From Novosphingobium sp. Rr 2-17 (GTDB lineage: Bacteria; Pseudomonadota; Alphaproteobacteria; Sphingomonadales; Sphingomonadaceae): a stretch of DNA of 64,000 nt. Location of the stretch: assembly GCF_000272475.1 (NCBI RefSeq), contig NZ_AKFJ01000121.1, positions 32,645-96,644 of the forward strand, given 5' to 3'. Position 1 is the stretch's first letter; the number at the start of each line of letters is the position of its first letter. Below, in pieces: positions 17,024 through 25,178 of the stretch. A program made the translations under genes and the position numbers. The notes beneath the pieces were generated by a model. The model was not told the DNA's origin. It was given only the letters and a program-made list of their open reading frames with translations, and made no database searches.

Positions 17024-17364
17024 TGCTATTGGCTCTCTTTGCCTTAATCGTGATCGTTGGTCCTTTGTTTTTTTGCGTTGCCTACACTCTCGTCGAGATC
17101 ATATCGCGAAGGCTTCCAAATTGGACCAGCAAACGGCGGTCGGTCACCGCTGTGATGGTTTTTCCGCTTCTTCTCGTCATAATCGATGGCTTGGCGCTGC
17201 TTGATCTTATCGTAAACGACGATCCGTCCTCGTTGGATGATGCGCCCCAGCGCAGCTTCGCTATGCTACAATTCATTCTTTTTCCGGTCTGCCTCCTGGG
17301 TAGTGCTTTCGGTTGGATCGGCGCATCGCTAGCGTCTCGGCGGCTGCGGGCTAAGCAAGCGTAG
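17020..17364 (+). CDS. Small membrane protein coupled to vapBC, function unknown
   Basis: A 114-residue protein with three predicted membrane segments (about 2-27, 46-65 and 82-105) and a basic C-terminus (S-R-R-L-R-A-K-Q-A). I do not recognise the family. The ATG overlaps the vapC stop (ATGA), so it is translated with the toxin. Its codon use is visibly more AT-rich than the flanking rimM and trmD genes, which supports foreign origin. It ends 17 bases before trmD. It could be a passenger of the cassette or a third component acting at the membrane. Confidence 0.7.
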   Translation: MMLLALFALIVIVGPLFFCVAYTLVEIISRRLPNWTSKRRSVTAVMVFPLLLVIIDGLALLDLIVNDDPSSLDDAPQRSFAMLQFILFPVCLLGSAFGWIGASLASRRLRAKQA

Positions 17365-17381
17365 GGTCTGAAAGTGTTCCA

Positions 17382-18128
17382 ATGACATTCGCCGCCACCG
17401 TTCTCACCCTCTACCCAGAGATGTTCCCCGGCCCGCTCGGCGTCAGTCTGGCGGGCAGGGCGCTGTCCGACGGCAAATGGTCGATGGATCCGGTCCACAT
17501 TCGCGATTTCGCAACCGACAAGCATCGCACGGTGGACGATACCCCGGCCGGCGGCGGTGCGGGCATGGTGCTCAAGGTGGATGTTCTCGCCGCCGCGATC
17601 GACCATGCTCGCACGCGCAATCCCGAAGCCCCCATCCTCGCCATGACGCCGCGCGGCAAGCCCATTTCCCAGGCCCGCGTGCGCGAACTTGCACAAGGGC
17701 CTGGCGTGATCCTGCTGTGCGGGCGGTTCGAGGGTTTCGACGAGCGGATCTTCGCCGGGCGCGAGGTCGAGGAAGTGGCGGTGGGCGACATCGTCCTGTC
17801 GGGCGGAGAGTGCGCGGCGCTGATGGTGCTGGATGCTTGCATTCGCTTGCTTCCCGGCGTAATGGGCGCGCCTTCCAGCGGGACCGAGGAATCGTTCGAG
17901 GACGGTCTTCTCGAATACCCGCACTACACCCGACCTACTGAGTGGGAAGGGCGCACGATCCCTGAAGTGCTGCGATCGGGGGATCATGCGAAGATCGCCG
18001 CCTGGCGGAAACGGCAGGCGGAGGATGACACACGGTCACGCAGGCCGGACCTCTGGGAACGTCAACGGGACGTTCGGGTTCAGTCTGCCTCTGGTGCGCG
18101 GCGACAAAATGAGGACTTGGGTTCATGA
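17382..18128 (+). CDS. trmD: tRNA (guanine-N1)-methyltransferase TrmD
   Basis: SPOUT-fold enzyme making m1G37 in tRNAs, which prevents +1 frameshifting. The 248-residue protein carries the trefoil-knot SAM motifs L-L-C-G-R-F-E-G-F-D-E-R, G-D-I-V-L-S-G-G-E and L-E-Y-P-H-Y-T-R-P. It belongs to the rpsP-rimM-trmD-rplS operon but is separated from rimM by the vapBC cassette; its stop overlaps the rplS start (ATGA). Confidence 0.96.
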   Translation: MTFAATVLTLYPEMFPGPLGVSLAGRALSDGKWSMDPVHIRDFATDKHRTVDDTPAGGGAGMVLKVDVLAAAIDHARTRNPEAPILAMTPRGKPISQARVRELAQGPGVILLCGRFEGFDERIFAGREVEEVAVGDIVLSGGECAALMVLDACIRLLPGVMGAPSSGTEESFEDGLLEYPHYTRPTEWEGRTIPEVLRSGDHAKIAAWRKRQAEDDTRSRRPDLWERQRDVRVQSASGARRQNEDLGS

Positions 18129-18496
18129 ACCTGATTCAACAAATCGAGGCCGAGGAAATTGCCAAGGCCGCCAAGGAAATCCCGACGTTCCGTCCGGGCG
18201 ATACCGTCCGCGTCGGCGTGAAGGTTGTCGAAGGCGCGCGTACTCGTGTCCAGGCTTACGAGGGCGTGTGCATCGCGCGCTCGAACCGTGGCATGGGTTC
18301 GAACTTCACGGTTCGCAAGATGAGCTTCGGTGAAGGCGTGGAGCGCGTATTCCCGCTGTACTCGCCGAACATCGATTCGATCGTCGTGGTTCGCCGCGGC
18401 ATCGTGCGTCGTGCGAAGCTGTACTATCTGCGTGGCCGCACCGGCAAGCGCGCCCGCATTGCCGAGCGTCGCGAATTTAACGAAGCCAAGGGCTGA
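18125..18496 (+). CDS. rplS: 50S ribosomal protein L19
   Basis: Ribosomal protein at the subunit interface. The 123-residue protein has the standard core F-R-P-G-D-T-V-R-V-G-V-K-V-V-E-G and the C-terminal A-K-L-Y-Y-L-R-G-R-T-G-K. It is the last gene of the operon, starting within the trmD stop, and is followed by a strong intrinsic terminator. Confidence 0.97.
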   Translation: MNLIQQIEAEEIAKAAKEIPTFRPGDTVRVGVKVVEGARTRVQAYEGVCIARSNRGMGSNFTVRKMSFGEGVERVFPLYSPNIDSIVVVRRGIVRRAKLYYLRGRTGKRARIAERREFNEAKG

Positions 18497-18539
18497 TCTT
18501 GGCTTCTGGTCCGGCCCTTTAAGGCCGGGCTACACGGGA

Positions 18540-18569
18540 GGCGGTTCGTCATTTCGAGCCGCCTTTTTT
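18540..18569 (+). terminator. Intrinsic terminator after rplS
   Basis: A 9-bp stem (18540-18548 with 18555-18563, one G-U pair) with a six-base loop is followed by six T. It closes the rpsP-to-rplS operon. Confidence 0.88.
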
Positions 18570-18814
18570 GTGTCCATTGTCTTGGGCAGTCCGCTTCCTG
18601 TTAGGCGTAGGCTTCATTTCGTAGCCTCACGCCAATGCTGCGGCGCACAACTACATTTGGTCACCCGACGGCGGAAAAACGCGGTAAACTGCCGATTTTC
18701 TCGCTGTTTTCGCTTTGACACCATTAGGAAAAGCGGCTCAATTCCGTCGCCATTCAAGAGGCGAATCTGAATGCTTCAACAAACCAGTTCCACTGAAAGG
18801 TAGGGGGTTCCATA

Positions 18815-19087
18815 ATGAACAAGAACGATTTGATCAGCGCTGTCGCCGACACGAGCGGCCTGACCCGCAGCGATGCCACCAAAGCCGTCGAGGGCGTGTT
18901 CGACGCCATCTCAGGCGCACTGAAGAGCGGCGACGAAGTTCGCCTTGTTGGCTTTGGCACTTTCTCGGTCGCCAAGCGCAAGGCTTCAACCGGTCGCAAT
19001 CCTCGCACCGGCGAGCCGATGGAAATCAAGGCTTCGGCCCAGCCTAAGTTCAAGGCCGGCAAGGGCCTGAAAGACGCCGTCAACTAA
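18815..19087 (+). CDS. DNA-binding protein HU
   Basis: Nucleoid protein of 90 residues that bends DNA. The HU/IHF signature G-F-G-T-F-S-V-x-x-R-x-A-x-x-G-R-N-P-x-T-G is intact around 48-70. The N-terminus M-N-K-N-D-L-I is canonical. It is a single-gene unit; a TTGACA box at 18715-18720 could be its -35 element although no good -10 hexamer follows at the expected distance. An AGG-type ribosome site and a terminator frame the gene. Confidence 0.95.
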   Translation: MNKNDLISAVADTSGLTRSDATKAVEGVFDAISGALKSGDEVRLVGFGTFSVAKRKASTGRNPRTGEPMEIKASAQPKFKAGKGLKDAVN

Positions 19088-19129
19088 GGCGCTACCGGCC
19101 CGTATTCGCCTCGCGGGCTGCAAGAATGC

Positions 19130-19167
19130 CGCCGCGCCAATCCTGCCTGGGTTGGCGCGGCGTTTTT
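19130..19167 (+). terminator. Intrinsic terminator after the HU gene
   Basis: A 14-base stem with one mismatch (19130-19143 with 19149-19162, five-base loop) is followed by five T. It ends the HU transcript. Confidence 0.88.
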
Positions 19168-19252
19168 CTTTCGGGCGGCGGCAACGTATCGCCGTCCGCT
19201 CCGACGCGCACATAATCCCCGCCGCACTTTTGGTGCGGGCAGGGCTGAAGGC

Positions 19253-20104
19253 TCAGTCGATTTCAGTCGCACGGGTTGCCGCAGCGTAGAGCGCGATCGC
19301 GGCGGCGTTGCTGACGTTGAGGCTCTCCATCGCCTCGGTGATCGGCAGGCGCGCGATCGCGTCGCAGTGCTGGGTGATGTTGTGACGCATGCCTTCGCCC
19401 TCGGCGCCAAGCACCAATGCGACCGGGCCGGCGGGAAGGGCCTGTGCCAGCGTTGAATCTGCCTCGCCATCGAGGCCGATGCGCCAATAGCCAGCCTCGG
19501 CGATTTCTTCGAGGGCACGGGCGAGATTCACCACGCGCACCCACGGCAAGACTTCGAGCGCACCGGATGCCGACTTGGCTAGCGTGCCCGATTCGAGCGG
19601 GGCGTGGCGGTCCTGGGTGACGATGGCACAGGCGCCGAACGCCGCCGCCGAACGCATGATCGCGCCCACGTTGTGCGGGTCCGTCACTTGATCGAGCACG
19701 ACGAGGGGACGCGCGGGATCGCCATCGAGCACATCGTCGAGGAAGATGTCGTCCAGCGCCGCGCATTCGAGCACCAAGCCCTGGTGCGGCGCGTCCTTGG
19801 CGACCAGGCGGGCAAGATCGGCCGCCTGCGCCCACTCGACCGGGAAGTCGCTGGGCAGTTCGCCGTCGAGCGAATCGACGCCTTCGCGCGTCGCCCACAA
19901 CTTGCGATGGCTACGATCGGGGTTCTTGAGAGCTGCCTCGACCGCGTGGCGGCCCCACAGGCGTACCATGCCGGTGCTAGCGCGCCCACTCCCCCGCCCG
20001 TTCTTCATCCGGCCTGCACGGCCCCGCAGCGGCTTTGGCTTGGGTGCGCCGCTGCCGCTGGCGGGTTGGTCCTGACCACCATCCTTGTCGCCACGCTTGC
20101 TCAT
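19253..20104 (-). CDS. rlmB: 23S rRNA (guanosine-2'-O)-methyltransferase RlmB
   Basis: SpoU/TrmH-class methyltransferase modifying G2251 of 23S rRNA. The 283-residue protein has a basic, low-complexity N-terminus (K-P-K-P-L-R-G-R-A-G-R), the substrate-binding L30e-like region (W-G-R-H-A-V-E-A-A-L) and the three SPOUT motifs: D-P-H-N-V-G-A-I-M-R-S-A, V-L-G-A-E-G-E-G-M and L-N-V-S-N-A-A-A-I. The start at 20104 (M-S-K-R-G-D-K) begins the basic tail; the frame stays open upstream towards the tRNA without protein character. It is monocistronic. Confidence 0.92.
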   Translation of the reverse strand: MSKRGDKDGGQDQPASGSGAPKPKPLRGRAGRMKNGRGSGRASTGMVRLWGRHAVEAALKNPDRSHRKLWATREGVDSLDGELPSDFPVEWAQAADLARLVAKDAPHQGLVLECAALDDIFLDDVLDGDPARPLVVLDQVTDPHNVGAIMRSAAAFGACAIVTQDRHAPLESGTLAKSASGALEVLPWVRVVNLARALEEIAEAGYWRIGLDGEADSTLAQALPAGPVALVLGAEGEGMRHNITQHCDAIARLPITEAMESLNVSNAAAIALYAAATRATEID

Positions 20105-20286
20105 TGAATTGTCCTTCCCCCCAAAACTCGGGGTCGATTGAAAATGTCCGCAAAAATGTTCCTGCCCTGTGGCAGCCAGCCCATTGACAGGCAAGGCCCG
20201 GTTCGGCAAAGGCGCGGCTCCTCGGCACCGGGGCTCCCCAAAAGGGGCCTCAAAACGCGGGTTCGCCCGCAGCCAGCTACTGGTGT

Positions 20287-20372
20287 GGACAGGTGGCCGA
20301 GTGGTTAAAGGCAGCAGACTGTAAATCTGCCCGCGCAAGCGTACGCTAGTTCGAATCTAGCCCTGTCCACCA
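20287..20372 (+). tRNA. tRNA-Tyr (anticodon GTA)
   Basis: An 86-base class II tRNA with a long variable arm (CCGCGCAAGCGTACG region). Acceptor arms GGACAGG and CCTGTCC pair perfectly, the anticodon stem GCAGA/TCTGC holds loop CTGTAAA with anticodon GTA, and CCA is encoded. Confidence 0.96.
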
Positions 20373-20545
20373 CCAGCGCTTTATCTTGGATCGATCATCG
20401 CCTTCGGGCCGCCCCCCAGTGGGCGGCTGATAACGTTCGTAAGGCGGTAACGGCGGTGCGCGAAAACAGCCAGATCGCCCGTGCCAAACACGAGGCGGGC
20501 GTAGGTGGCATTGCGGACCCTGGCCAGTCGGACTAGAGGACAGGG

Positions 20546-21295
20546 ATGCCTTCAGACATTCTTGACAATCAGGGCCGCGGCGAAGCGTCGTGGCAGTGGC
20601 CCAGCATCCATCCCGAGGGCCGCAAGTTCGGCGCCATCGCCGGCGTGGTGGCACTCGTCGCCTGGATATTCCTGGGCCCCTGGGTGGGATGGCCGCTGGC
20701 GGTGTTGACGCTGTGCGTGCTGGCCTTCTTCCGTGACCCCGTGCGGGTGGTGCCGCAGAGCGAACGTTACGTGATCGCGCCGGCTGACGGTCTCGTCACC
20801 CTGATCGGCAAAGTATCGCCCCCGCGCGAGCTGACGATGGACGATGGCACGGGCGTTGCCCCGCTGTCGAGCGAGCCGGTTACGCGCATCTCGATCTTCA
20901 TGTCGGTGTTCGATGTTCACATCAATCGCTCGCCGATCGCTGGCACCGTGAAGCGCGTGATCTACATTCCCGGCAAGTTCGTGAACGCCGATCTGGATAA
21001 AGCGAGCGAAGAGAACGAGCGTCAGCACCTTCTGATCGAGCGCGCCGACGGGCAGCGCATCTGCTTCACACAGATTGCCGGCCTGGTCGCGCGTCGCATC
21101 GTGCCGTTCGTGAAACCAGGTGACATCATTGCCGCCGGCCAGCGCATCGGCCTGATCCGCTTCGGCAGCCGCGTGGATGTCTATCTGCCCGCCGGTACCG
21201 AGCCGCGCGTGCTTATGGGCCAGAAGATTATCGCGGGCGAAACCGTGCTGGCCGAAATCGGCGACAGCCCGCTGATCGAAGGCGTGGCCCAATGA
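20546..21295 (+). CDS. psd: Phosphatidylserine decarboxylase
   Basis: Membrane-associated pyruvoyl enzyme converting phosphatidylserine to phosphatidylethanolamine. The 249-residue protein is the short class found in alphaproteobacteria. Two hydrophobic stretches lie near residues 28-55. The self-cleavage site is Gly207-Ser208 in R-F-G-S-R-V-D-V, which yields the pyruvoyl subunit. Conserved H-I-N-R-S-P (substrate region) is present. pssA follows 73 bases downstream, so the two steps of PE synthesis are adjacent. Confidence 0.93.
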   Translation: MPSDILDNQGRGEASWQWPSIHPEGRKFGAIAGVVALVAWIFLGPWVGWPLAVLTLCVLAFFRDPVRVVPQSERYVIAPADGLVTLIGKVSPPRELTMDDGTGVAPLSSEPVTRISIFMSVFDVHINRSPIAGTVKRVIYIPGKFVNADLDKASEENERQHLLIERADGQRICFTQIAGLVARRIVPFVKPGDIIAAGQRIGLIRFGSRVDVYLPAGTEPRVLMGQKIIAGETVLAEIGDSPLIEGVAQ

Positions 21296-21368
21296 TGTTC
21301 GCGGCGATTTTGGCAGTGAGACCGATCGGTCCGAACCGCCTGATTCTTCGAGCGGCACGCGCCACTTG

Positions 21369-22178
21369 ATGGATCAGGTTCCCGAATTCGAGCCTGAGCC
21401 GCGCCGTCGGTTGGCTGCCGGACTGTCCGTTCGCGCATTCGTGCCCAACGCGATTACCGCTGCGGCCTTATGTTCGGGGCTGACCGGCATTCGCTTCGCC
21501 ATCGCTGGGGATTACCCCAAGGCGGTTCAGGCGGTGATTCTCGCAGGCCTGCTTGATGGGATCGACGGACGCGCCGCGCGGCTGCTCAAAGCACAGACGC
21601 GATTCGGGGCGGAGCTCGACAGTTTGGCCGATTCGATTTCGTTCGGCGTCGCTCCGGCCCTGATCGTGTATCTGTGGACCTTGAACCAGATACCCAGCCT
21701 TGGCTGGATCGCAGCGCTGGCCTTTGCAATTTGCTGCGTCCTTCGCCTGGCGCGGTTTAACGCGCGGCTCGACATGCTGGAACAGCCGCACAAGGCAGCC
21801 GGCTTCCTGACCGGCGTTCCCGCTCCGCTGGGTGCCGGGCTGGCGTTCCTGCCGATGTACTTGTGGATTGTCACCGGCAATCCCGTGTTTGCCGATCCGC
21901 GCGCGGTGAGCTTGTGGATGGTGCTCAATGCGTTCCTGATGATCTCCAGCGTTCCCACGTTGGGCTGGTCGCGGTTGCGGCCTCCCGCGCATCTGCGGCT
22001 GGGGGTCATCGCCTTGGTGGGCCTGACGATGGCCGCGTTGCTAACCGAGCCCTGGATGACGCTGGTTGCGATTACCCTGGTGTATATCGCGCTGATTCCG
22101 GTCGGCCTGATTGCTTACGGCAAGACCAAGCGACAGAACGCTCAAGCGGCGAGTGGTAGCGAACTGGCTTCCGACTGA
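21369..22178 (+). CDS. pssA: CDP-diacylglycerol-serine O-phosphatidyltransferase
   Basis: Integral membrane enzyme making phosphatidylserine from CDP-diacylglycerol and serine. The CDP-alcohol phosphotransferase motif D-G-x2-A-R-x8-G-x3-D-x3-D is complete at residues 66-88. About eight membrane segments are visible in 269 residues. The ATG at 21369 is preferred to the TTG three bases before. It is paired with psd; the CDP-diacylglycerol donor would come from cdsA at 27987. Its 3' end overlaps the tail of the convergent small gene by 37 bases. Confidence 0.93.
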   Translation: MDQVPEFEPEPRRRLAAGLSVRAFVPNAITAAALCSGLTGIRFAIAGDYPKAVQAVILAGLLDGIDGRAARLLKAQTRFGAELDSLADSISFGVAPALIVYLWTLNQIPSLGWIAALAFAICCVLRLARFNARLDMLEQPHKAAGFLTGVPAPLGAGLAFLPMYLWIVTGNPVFADPRAVSLWMVLNAFLMISSVPTLGWSRLRPPAHLRLGVIALVGLTMAALLTEPWMTLVAITLVYIALIPVGLIAYGKTKRQNAQAASGSELASD

Positions 22179-22417
22179 GGCCACTCAAGCCCCGGCGCCA
22201 AGCGAACGACCCGCGAAGGGGTGCTTTCAACCGGGATGGGCGAGAGGGGCCAAGTCCGCTCGACGCTTCGCCAGTGAACCACGAGCTCTCGCGGGCAGGC
22301 GGAAAGCTGGGCTGGAAGCGCCTTCACGCTTGCCCCAAAGCGTAGCCAGCTAGCGACGATTGCCCAGCCCGATGTAAACGCAGCAAACACGAAGAGGCTG
22401 GCAGCGAACGCAGTCAT
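22142..22417 (-). CDS. Small single-span membrane protein, function unknown
   Basis: A 91-residue protein with one N-terminal membrane segment (F-A-A-S-L-F-V-F-A-A-F-T-S-G-W-A-I-V) and a polar remainder containing A-L-P-A-Q-L-S-A-C-P-R-E-L. An AAGGA ribosome site precedes the ATG at 22417. It converges on and overlaps the end of pssA. It resembles the product of the gene at 22631-22912 in size, topology and the L-P-A-x-x-x-x-L-x-A-x-L-type region after the helix, so the two may be divergent paralogues. I do not recognise a named family. Confidence 0.62.
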   Translation of the reverse strand: MTAFAASLFVFAAFTSGWAIVASWLRFGASVKALPAQLSACPRELVVHWRSVERTWPLSPIPVESTPSRVVRLAPGLEWPQSEASSLPLAA

Positions 22418-22550
22418 GTTCGGTCCTTTCGAAATGCAGCGTCCACGAACACGAACAAGGGTGTGGACAGCTTGTGGAAAAAGAATCAATGTTCTGCAGA
22501 TGTTCCTTGCTGTCGTAGTTCTCTCTTTGTTCCATTCATGTCAAGCGCCA

Positions 22551-22591
22551 AAACAAAAGGCCGACAATCCTGCACGAGGATCGCCGGCCTT
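22551..22591 (-). terminator. Intrinsic terminator of the small gene at 22631
   Basis: On the minus strand a 15-bp stem (22577-22591 with 22557-22571, two G-U pairs, five-base loop) is followed by a T-rich tract. It lies 40 bases past the stop codon of the 22631-22912 gene. Confidence 0.8.
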
Positions 22592-22630
22592 GTAGAGGGG
22601 GAACTGGGGCGGAGAGGTAGGGATGGCGCC

Positions 22631-22912
22631 TCACGCGGCGCGTACAACCCCTGCGAAATGATGCAGCCGATGGGTAACGGGTTTGGGCCGCGTTTGCCCG
22701 CGATGGCGCAACGGGCTTACCTTGGCGGGTTCGCAGTCCGGGGCGTCGCGCGTTTCCATCGTTGTCACCGTAATCGCACCCTCGCTTATGTTGCCGGCCA
22801 GTTGAGCTTTTAGGCCGCGTATGGCGGGAAGGGCGCTTCGCACGGTGTGCAATATAGCGATCACCGCCGCGACACTGGCGATGAGGAACAAGGTAGATGC
22901 AACGAGAGTCAT
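22631..22912 (-). CDS. Small single-span membrane protein, function unknown
   Basis: A 93-residue protein with one N-terminal membrane helix (L-V-A-S-T-L-F-L-I-A-S-V-A-A-V-I-A-I-L) followed by a polar tail with A-L-P-A-I-R-G-L-K-A-Q-L. A strong AGGAGG site lies seven bases before the ATG at 22912, and an intrinsic terminator follows, so it is a real, separately transcribed gene. The family is not recognised. Similarity to the 22142-22417 product suggests a local duplication. Confidence 0.68.
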   Translation of the reverse strand: MTLVASTLFLIASVAAVIAILHTVRSALPAIRGLKAQLAGNISEGAITVTTMETRDAPDCEPAKVSPLRHRGQTRPKPVTHRLHHFAGVVRAA

Positions 22913-23288
22913 GACCCAGCCTCCTATCTAAAACGAATGCGAAGTGGCCCTCCGCAAAGCACAATAGCCGTCTCGGCTGTTAAAATATGTTCAGGAATTA
23001 TACTTCAAAGGCTGGCGGGGCAGGTGAGTTTCCAGGCGGTTCACGGTTTGCCGTGGCCAAACCGGCGTTGCGCGCCGGATTGCGCGCCGGATGCGACGAA
23101 TTGCCGCTGGATTTCGCGGAGCGATGGGGGTAAGGGCGGCACCGCCTATACGAGAAGGTCGATTTCCGATCCGAATCGCATAGGCAACTCCACATGGAAG
23201 GCGCTCATACCGGTGCCGCAGCGGGCCAGGTCTTCGGACATCCGCACGGTTCCTGCCTTCCAGAGGTTCAACCGGAAAGGAATTACCT
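22913..23288. other. Non-coding region upstream of rpsB
   Basis: I see no gene in these 376 bases. They must hold the divergent promoters and the rpsB leader. A small inverted repeat (AGCCG-TCT-CGGCT, 22966-22978) and an exact 12-base tandem duplication of TTGCGCGCCGGA (23068-23091) are the only structures noted. AAAGGA before the rpsB ATG is its ribosome site. An S2-type autoregulatory leader is possible but no known motif is recognised. Confidence 0.5.
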
Positions 23289-24056
23289 ATGGCGGCTCCC
23301 GTCGTCACCATGACTCAGCTTATCGAAGCCGGTGCCCACTTCGGTCACCAGACCCACCGCTGGAACCCGCGGATGAAGCCGTACATTTTCGGCGCCCGCA
23401 ACGGCATCCACATCATCGATCTGTCGCAGACCGTGCCGCTGTTCGCGCGCGCTCTCGAATTCGTGCAGTCGACGGTTCAGGCCGGCGGCAAGGTTCTGTT
23501 CGTTGGCACCAAGCGCCAGGCGCAGGAGCCGATCGCTCAGGCCGCGCGCGCTTGCGGCCAGCACTTCGTCAACCACCGCTGGCTGGGCGGCATGCTCACC
23601 AACTGGAAGACCATCTCGGGCTCGATCAAGCGCTTCAAGGCGTTGGAAGAGCAGCTTGCTGGTGACACGGCTGGTCTCACCAAGAAGGAAGTGCTTCAGC
23701 TCACGCGTGAGCGTGACAAGCTTGAGCTGTCGTTGGGCGGTATCCGCGACATGGGCGGCATCCCGGACGTGATGTTCGTGATCGACGCCAACAAGGAAGA
23801 GCTGGCGATCAAGGAAGCCAACGTTCTTGGCATCCCGGTCGTCGCCGTGCTCGACACCAACGTCAACCCGCAGGGCATCTCGTTCCCGATCCCGGGCAAC
23901 GACGACGCCAGCCGTGCGGTTCGCCTGTACTGCGATGCGATCGCCAAGGCAGCGACCAAGGGCGGCCGTGAAGCCGTGATCGATAGCGGTGCCGACATCG
24001 GCGCGTTCGACGAGCCGGTCGCCGAAGAAGCCGTCGCCGAGCCCACCGAGGCCTAA
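23289..24056 (+). CDS. rpsB: 30S ribosomal protein S2
   Basis: Ribosomal protein needed for S1 binding. The 255-residue protein has the usual start M-A-A-P-V-V-T-M-T-Q-L-I-E-A-G-A-H-F-G-H and the conserved N-H-R-W-L-G-G-M-L-T-N-W and F-V-I-D-A-N-K-E. The acidic C-terminus ends in E-P-T-E-A. It forms the universal rpsB-tsf pair with EF-Ts; a stable hairpin sits between them. Confidence 0.97.
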   Translation: MAAPVVTMTQLIEAGAHFGHQTHRWNPRMKPYIFGARNGIHIIDLSQTVPLFARALEFVQSTVQAGGKVLFVGTKRQAQEPIAQAARACGQHFVNHRWLGGMLTNWKTISGSIKRFKALEEQLAGDTAGLTKKEVLQLTRERDKLELSLGGIRDMGGIPDVMFVIDANKEELAIKEANVLGIPVVAVLDTNVNPQGISFPIPGNDDASRAVRLYCDAIAKAATKGGREAVIDSGADIGAFDEPVAEEAVAEPTEA

Positions 24057-24093
24057 GCGTCCGGCACGACGACACTTTCGTCATGGAATTGTC

Positions 24094-24122
24094 GCGCGCC
24101 GGGTCCAGTGGGCCTGGCGCGC
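24094..24122 (+). promoter_or_regulatory. Hairpin in the rpsB-tsf spacer, possible attenuator
   Basis: A 13-bp stem (24094-24106 with 24110-24122, two G-U pairs, three-base loop) lies between rpsB and tsf. No T run follows, so it is not a complete terminator. It may limit read-through or protect the rpsB mRNA end. Confidence 0.5.
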
Positions 24123-24174
24123 ACCCATTTCAAAGGCCGGATATTCCGGCCTACCCAAGCAAAAGGATTGAGCG

Positions 24175-25098
24175 ATGGCTTACACCGCCGCTGACGTGAA
24201 GAACCTGCGTGAGCGCACTGGCGCCGGCATGATGGATTGCAAGAAGGCTCTCGACGAGACCAACGGCGATCTCGAAGCCGCCGTCGATGCGCTGCGCGCT
24301 CGTGGCCTGGCCGCTGCCGCCAAGAAGTCCAGCCGCACCGCGGCGGAAGGCCTGGTCGGCGTTTCCGTGGCCGGCAACAAGGGTGTTGCCGTCGAGGTCA
24401 ACTCCGAGACCGATTTCGTCGCCAAGAACGACCAGTTCCAGGACTTCGTGCGCAAGACCACCGAAGTCGCGCTCGGCGTGGCCGGTGACGACGTTGAAGC
24501 GCTCAAGGCCGCTGCCTATCCGGGCGGTGGCACCGTGGGCGACGCGCTGACCAACAACGTGGCGACCATTGGCGAAAACCAGCAGGTCCGCCGTATGAAG
24601 ACGGTCGAAGTGTCGGCGGGTCTCGTGGTGCCTTACATGCACAACGCTGCTGCCCCCAACCTTGGCAAGATCGGCGTGCTCGTCGCGCTTGAATCAGAAG
24701 CTCCGGCAGCAGCTTTGGAAGCTCTGGGCAAGCAGATTGCGATGCACATCGCCGCTGCCTTCCCGCTGGCGTTGACCGCTGACGATCTCGACGCCGAGCT
24801 GATCGAGCGTGAGCGCAAGATCGCCCAGGAAAAGGCATCGGAATCGGGCAAGCCCGAAGCCGTTCAGGCCAAGATGGTCGATGGCGCGATCGCCAAGTAC
24901 GCCAAGGACAACGCCCTGCTGTCGCAGGTGTTCGTCATGGATAACAAGACCCCGATCCAGCAGGTCGTCGACGCGGCCGGCAAGGAAGCAGGCGCCAAGA
25001 TCGTCCTCAAGGACTACGTCCGCTTCCAGTTGGGCGAAGGCATCGAGAAGGAAGTCACCGACTTCGCAGCCGAAGTGGCTGCCGCAGTCGCGGGCTGA
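24175..25098 (+). CDS. tsf: Elongation factor Ts
   Basis: Guanine-nucleotide exchange factor for EF-Tu. The 307-residue protein has the N-terminal UBA-like domain (L-R-E-R-T-G-A-G-M-M-D-C-K-K-A-L), the T-D-F-V-A-K-N motif of the core and a normal dimerisation region. An AAAGGA site precedes the ATG at 24175. It is co-transcribed with rpsB and followed by a GC-rich terminator. Confidence 0.97.
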   Translation: MAYTAADVKNLRERTGAGMMDCKKALDETNGDLEAAVDALRARGLAAAAKKSSRTAAEGLVGVSVAGNKGVAVEVNSETDFVAKNDQFQDFVRKTTEVALGVAGDDVEALKAAAYPGGGTVGDALTNNVATIGENQQVRRMKTVEVSAGLVVPYMHNAAAPNLGKIGVLVALESEAPAAALEALGKQIAMHIAAAFPLALTADDLDAELIERERKIAQEKASESGKPEAVQAKMVDGAIAKYAKDNALLSQVFVMDNKTPIQQVVDAAGKEAGAKIVLKDYVRFQLGEGIEKEVTDFAAEVAAAVAG

Positions 25099-25128
25099 TC
25101 TCAGCCGCGTCCTTCGGGAAACGAACAA

Positions 25129-25168
25129 GACGGGCCGGGGAGCGAAAGCTTTCCGGCCCGTCTTCGTT
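25129..25168 (+). terminator. Probable intrinsic terminator after tsf
   Basis: The stem GACGGGCCGG (25129-25138) pairs with CCGGCCCGTC (25153-25162) around a loop that can itself pair partly, followed by TTCGTT. The T run is short, so confidence is moderate. Confidence 0.65.
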
Positions 25169-25178
25169 GGGTTCGAGG

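Noticed and set aside
22463..22964. Other frames overlapping the small membrane gene (22463-22813 plus, 22536-22964 minus)
   Set aside because: The 22631-22912 frame has a strong AGGAGG site, a membrane helix and a terminator; the others have none of these.
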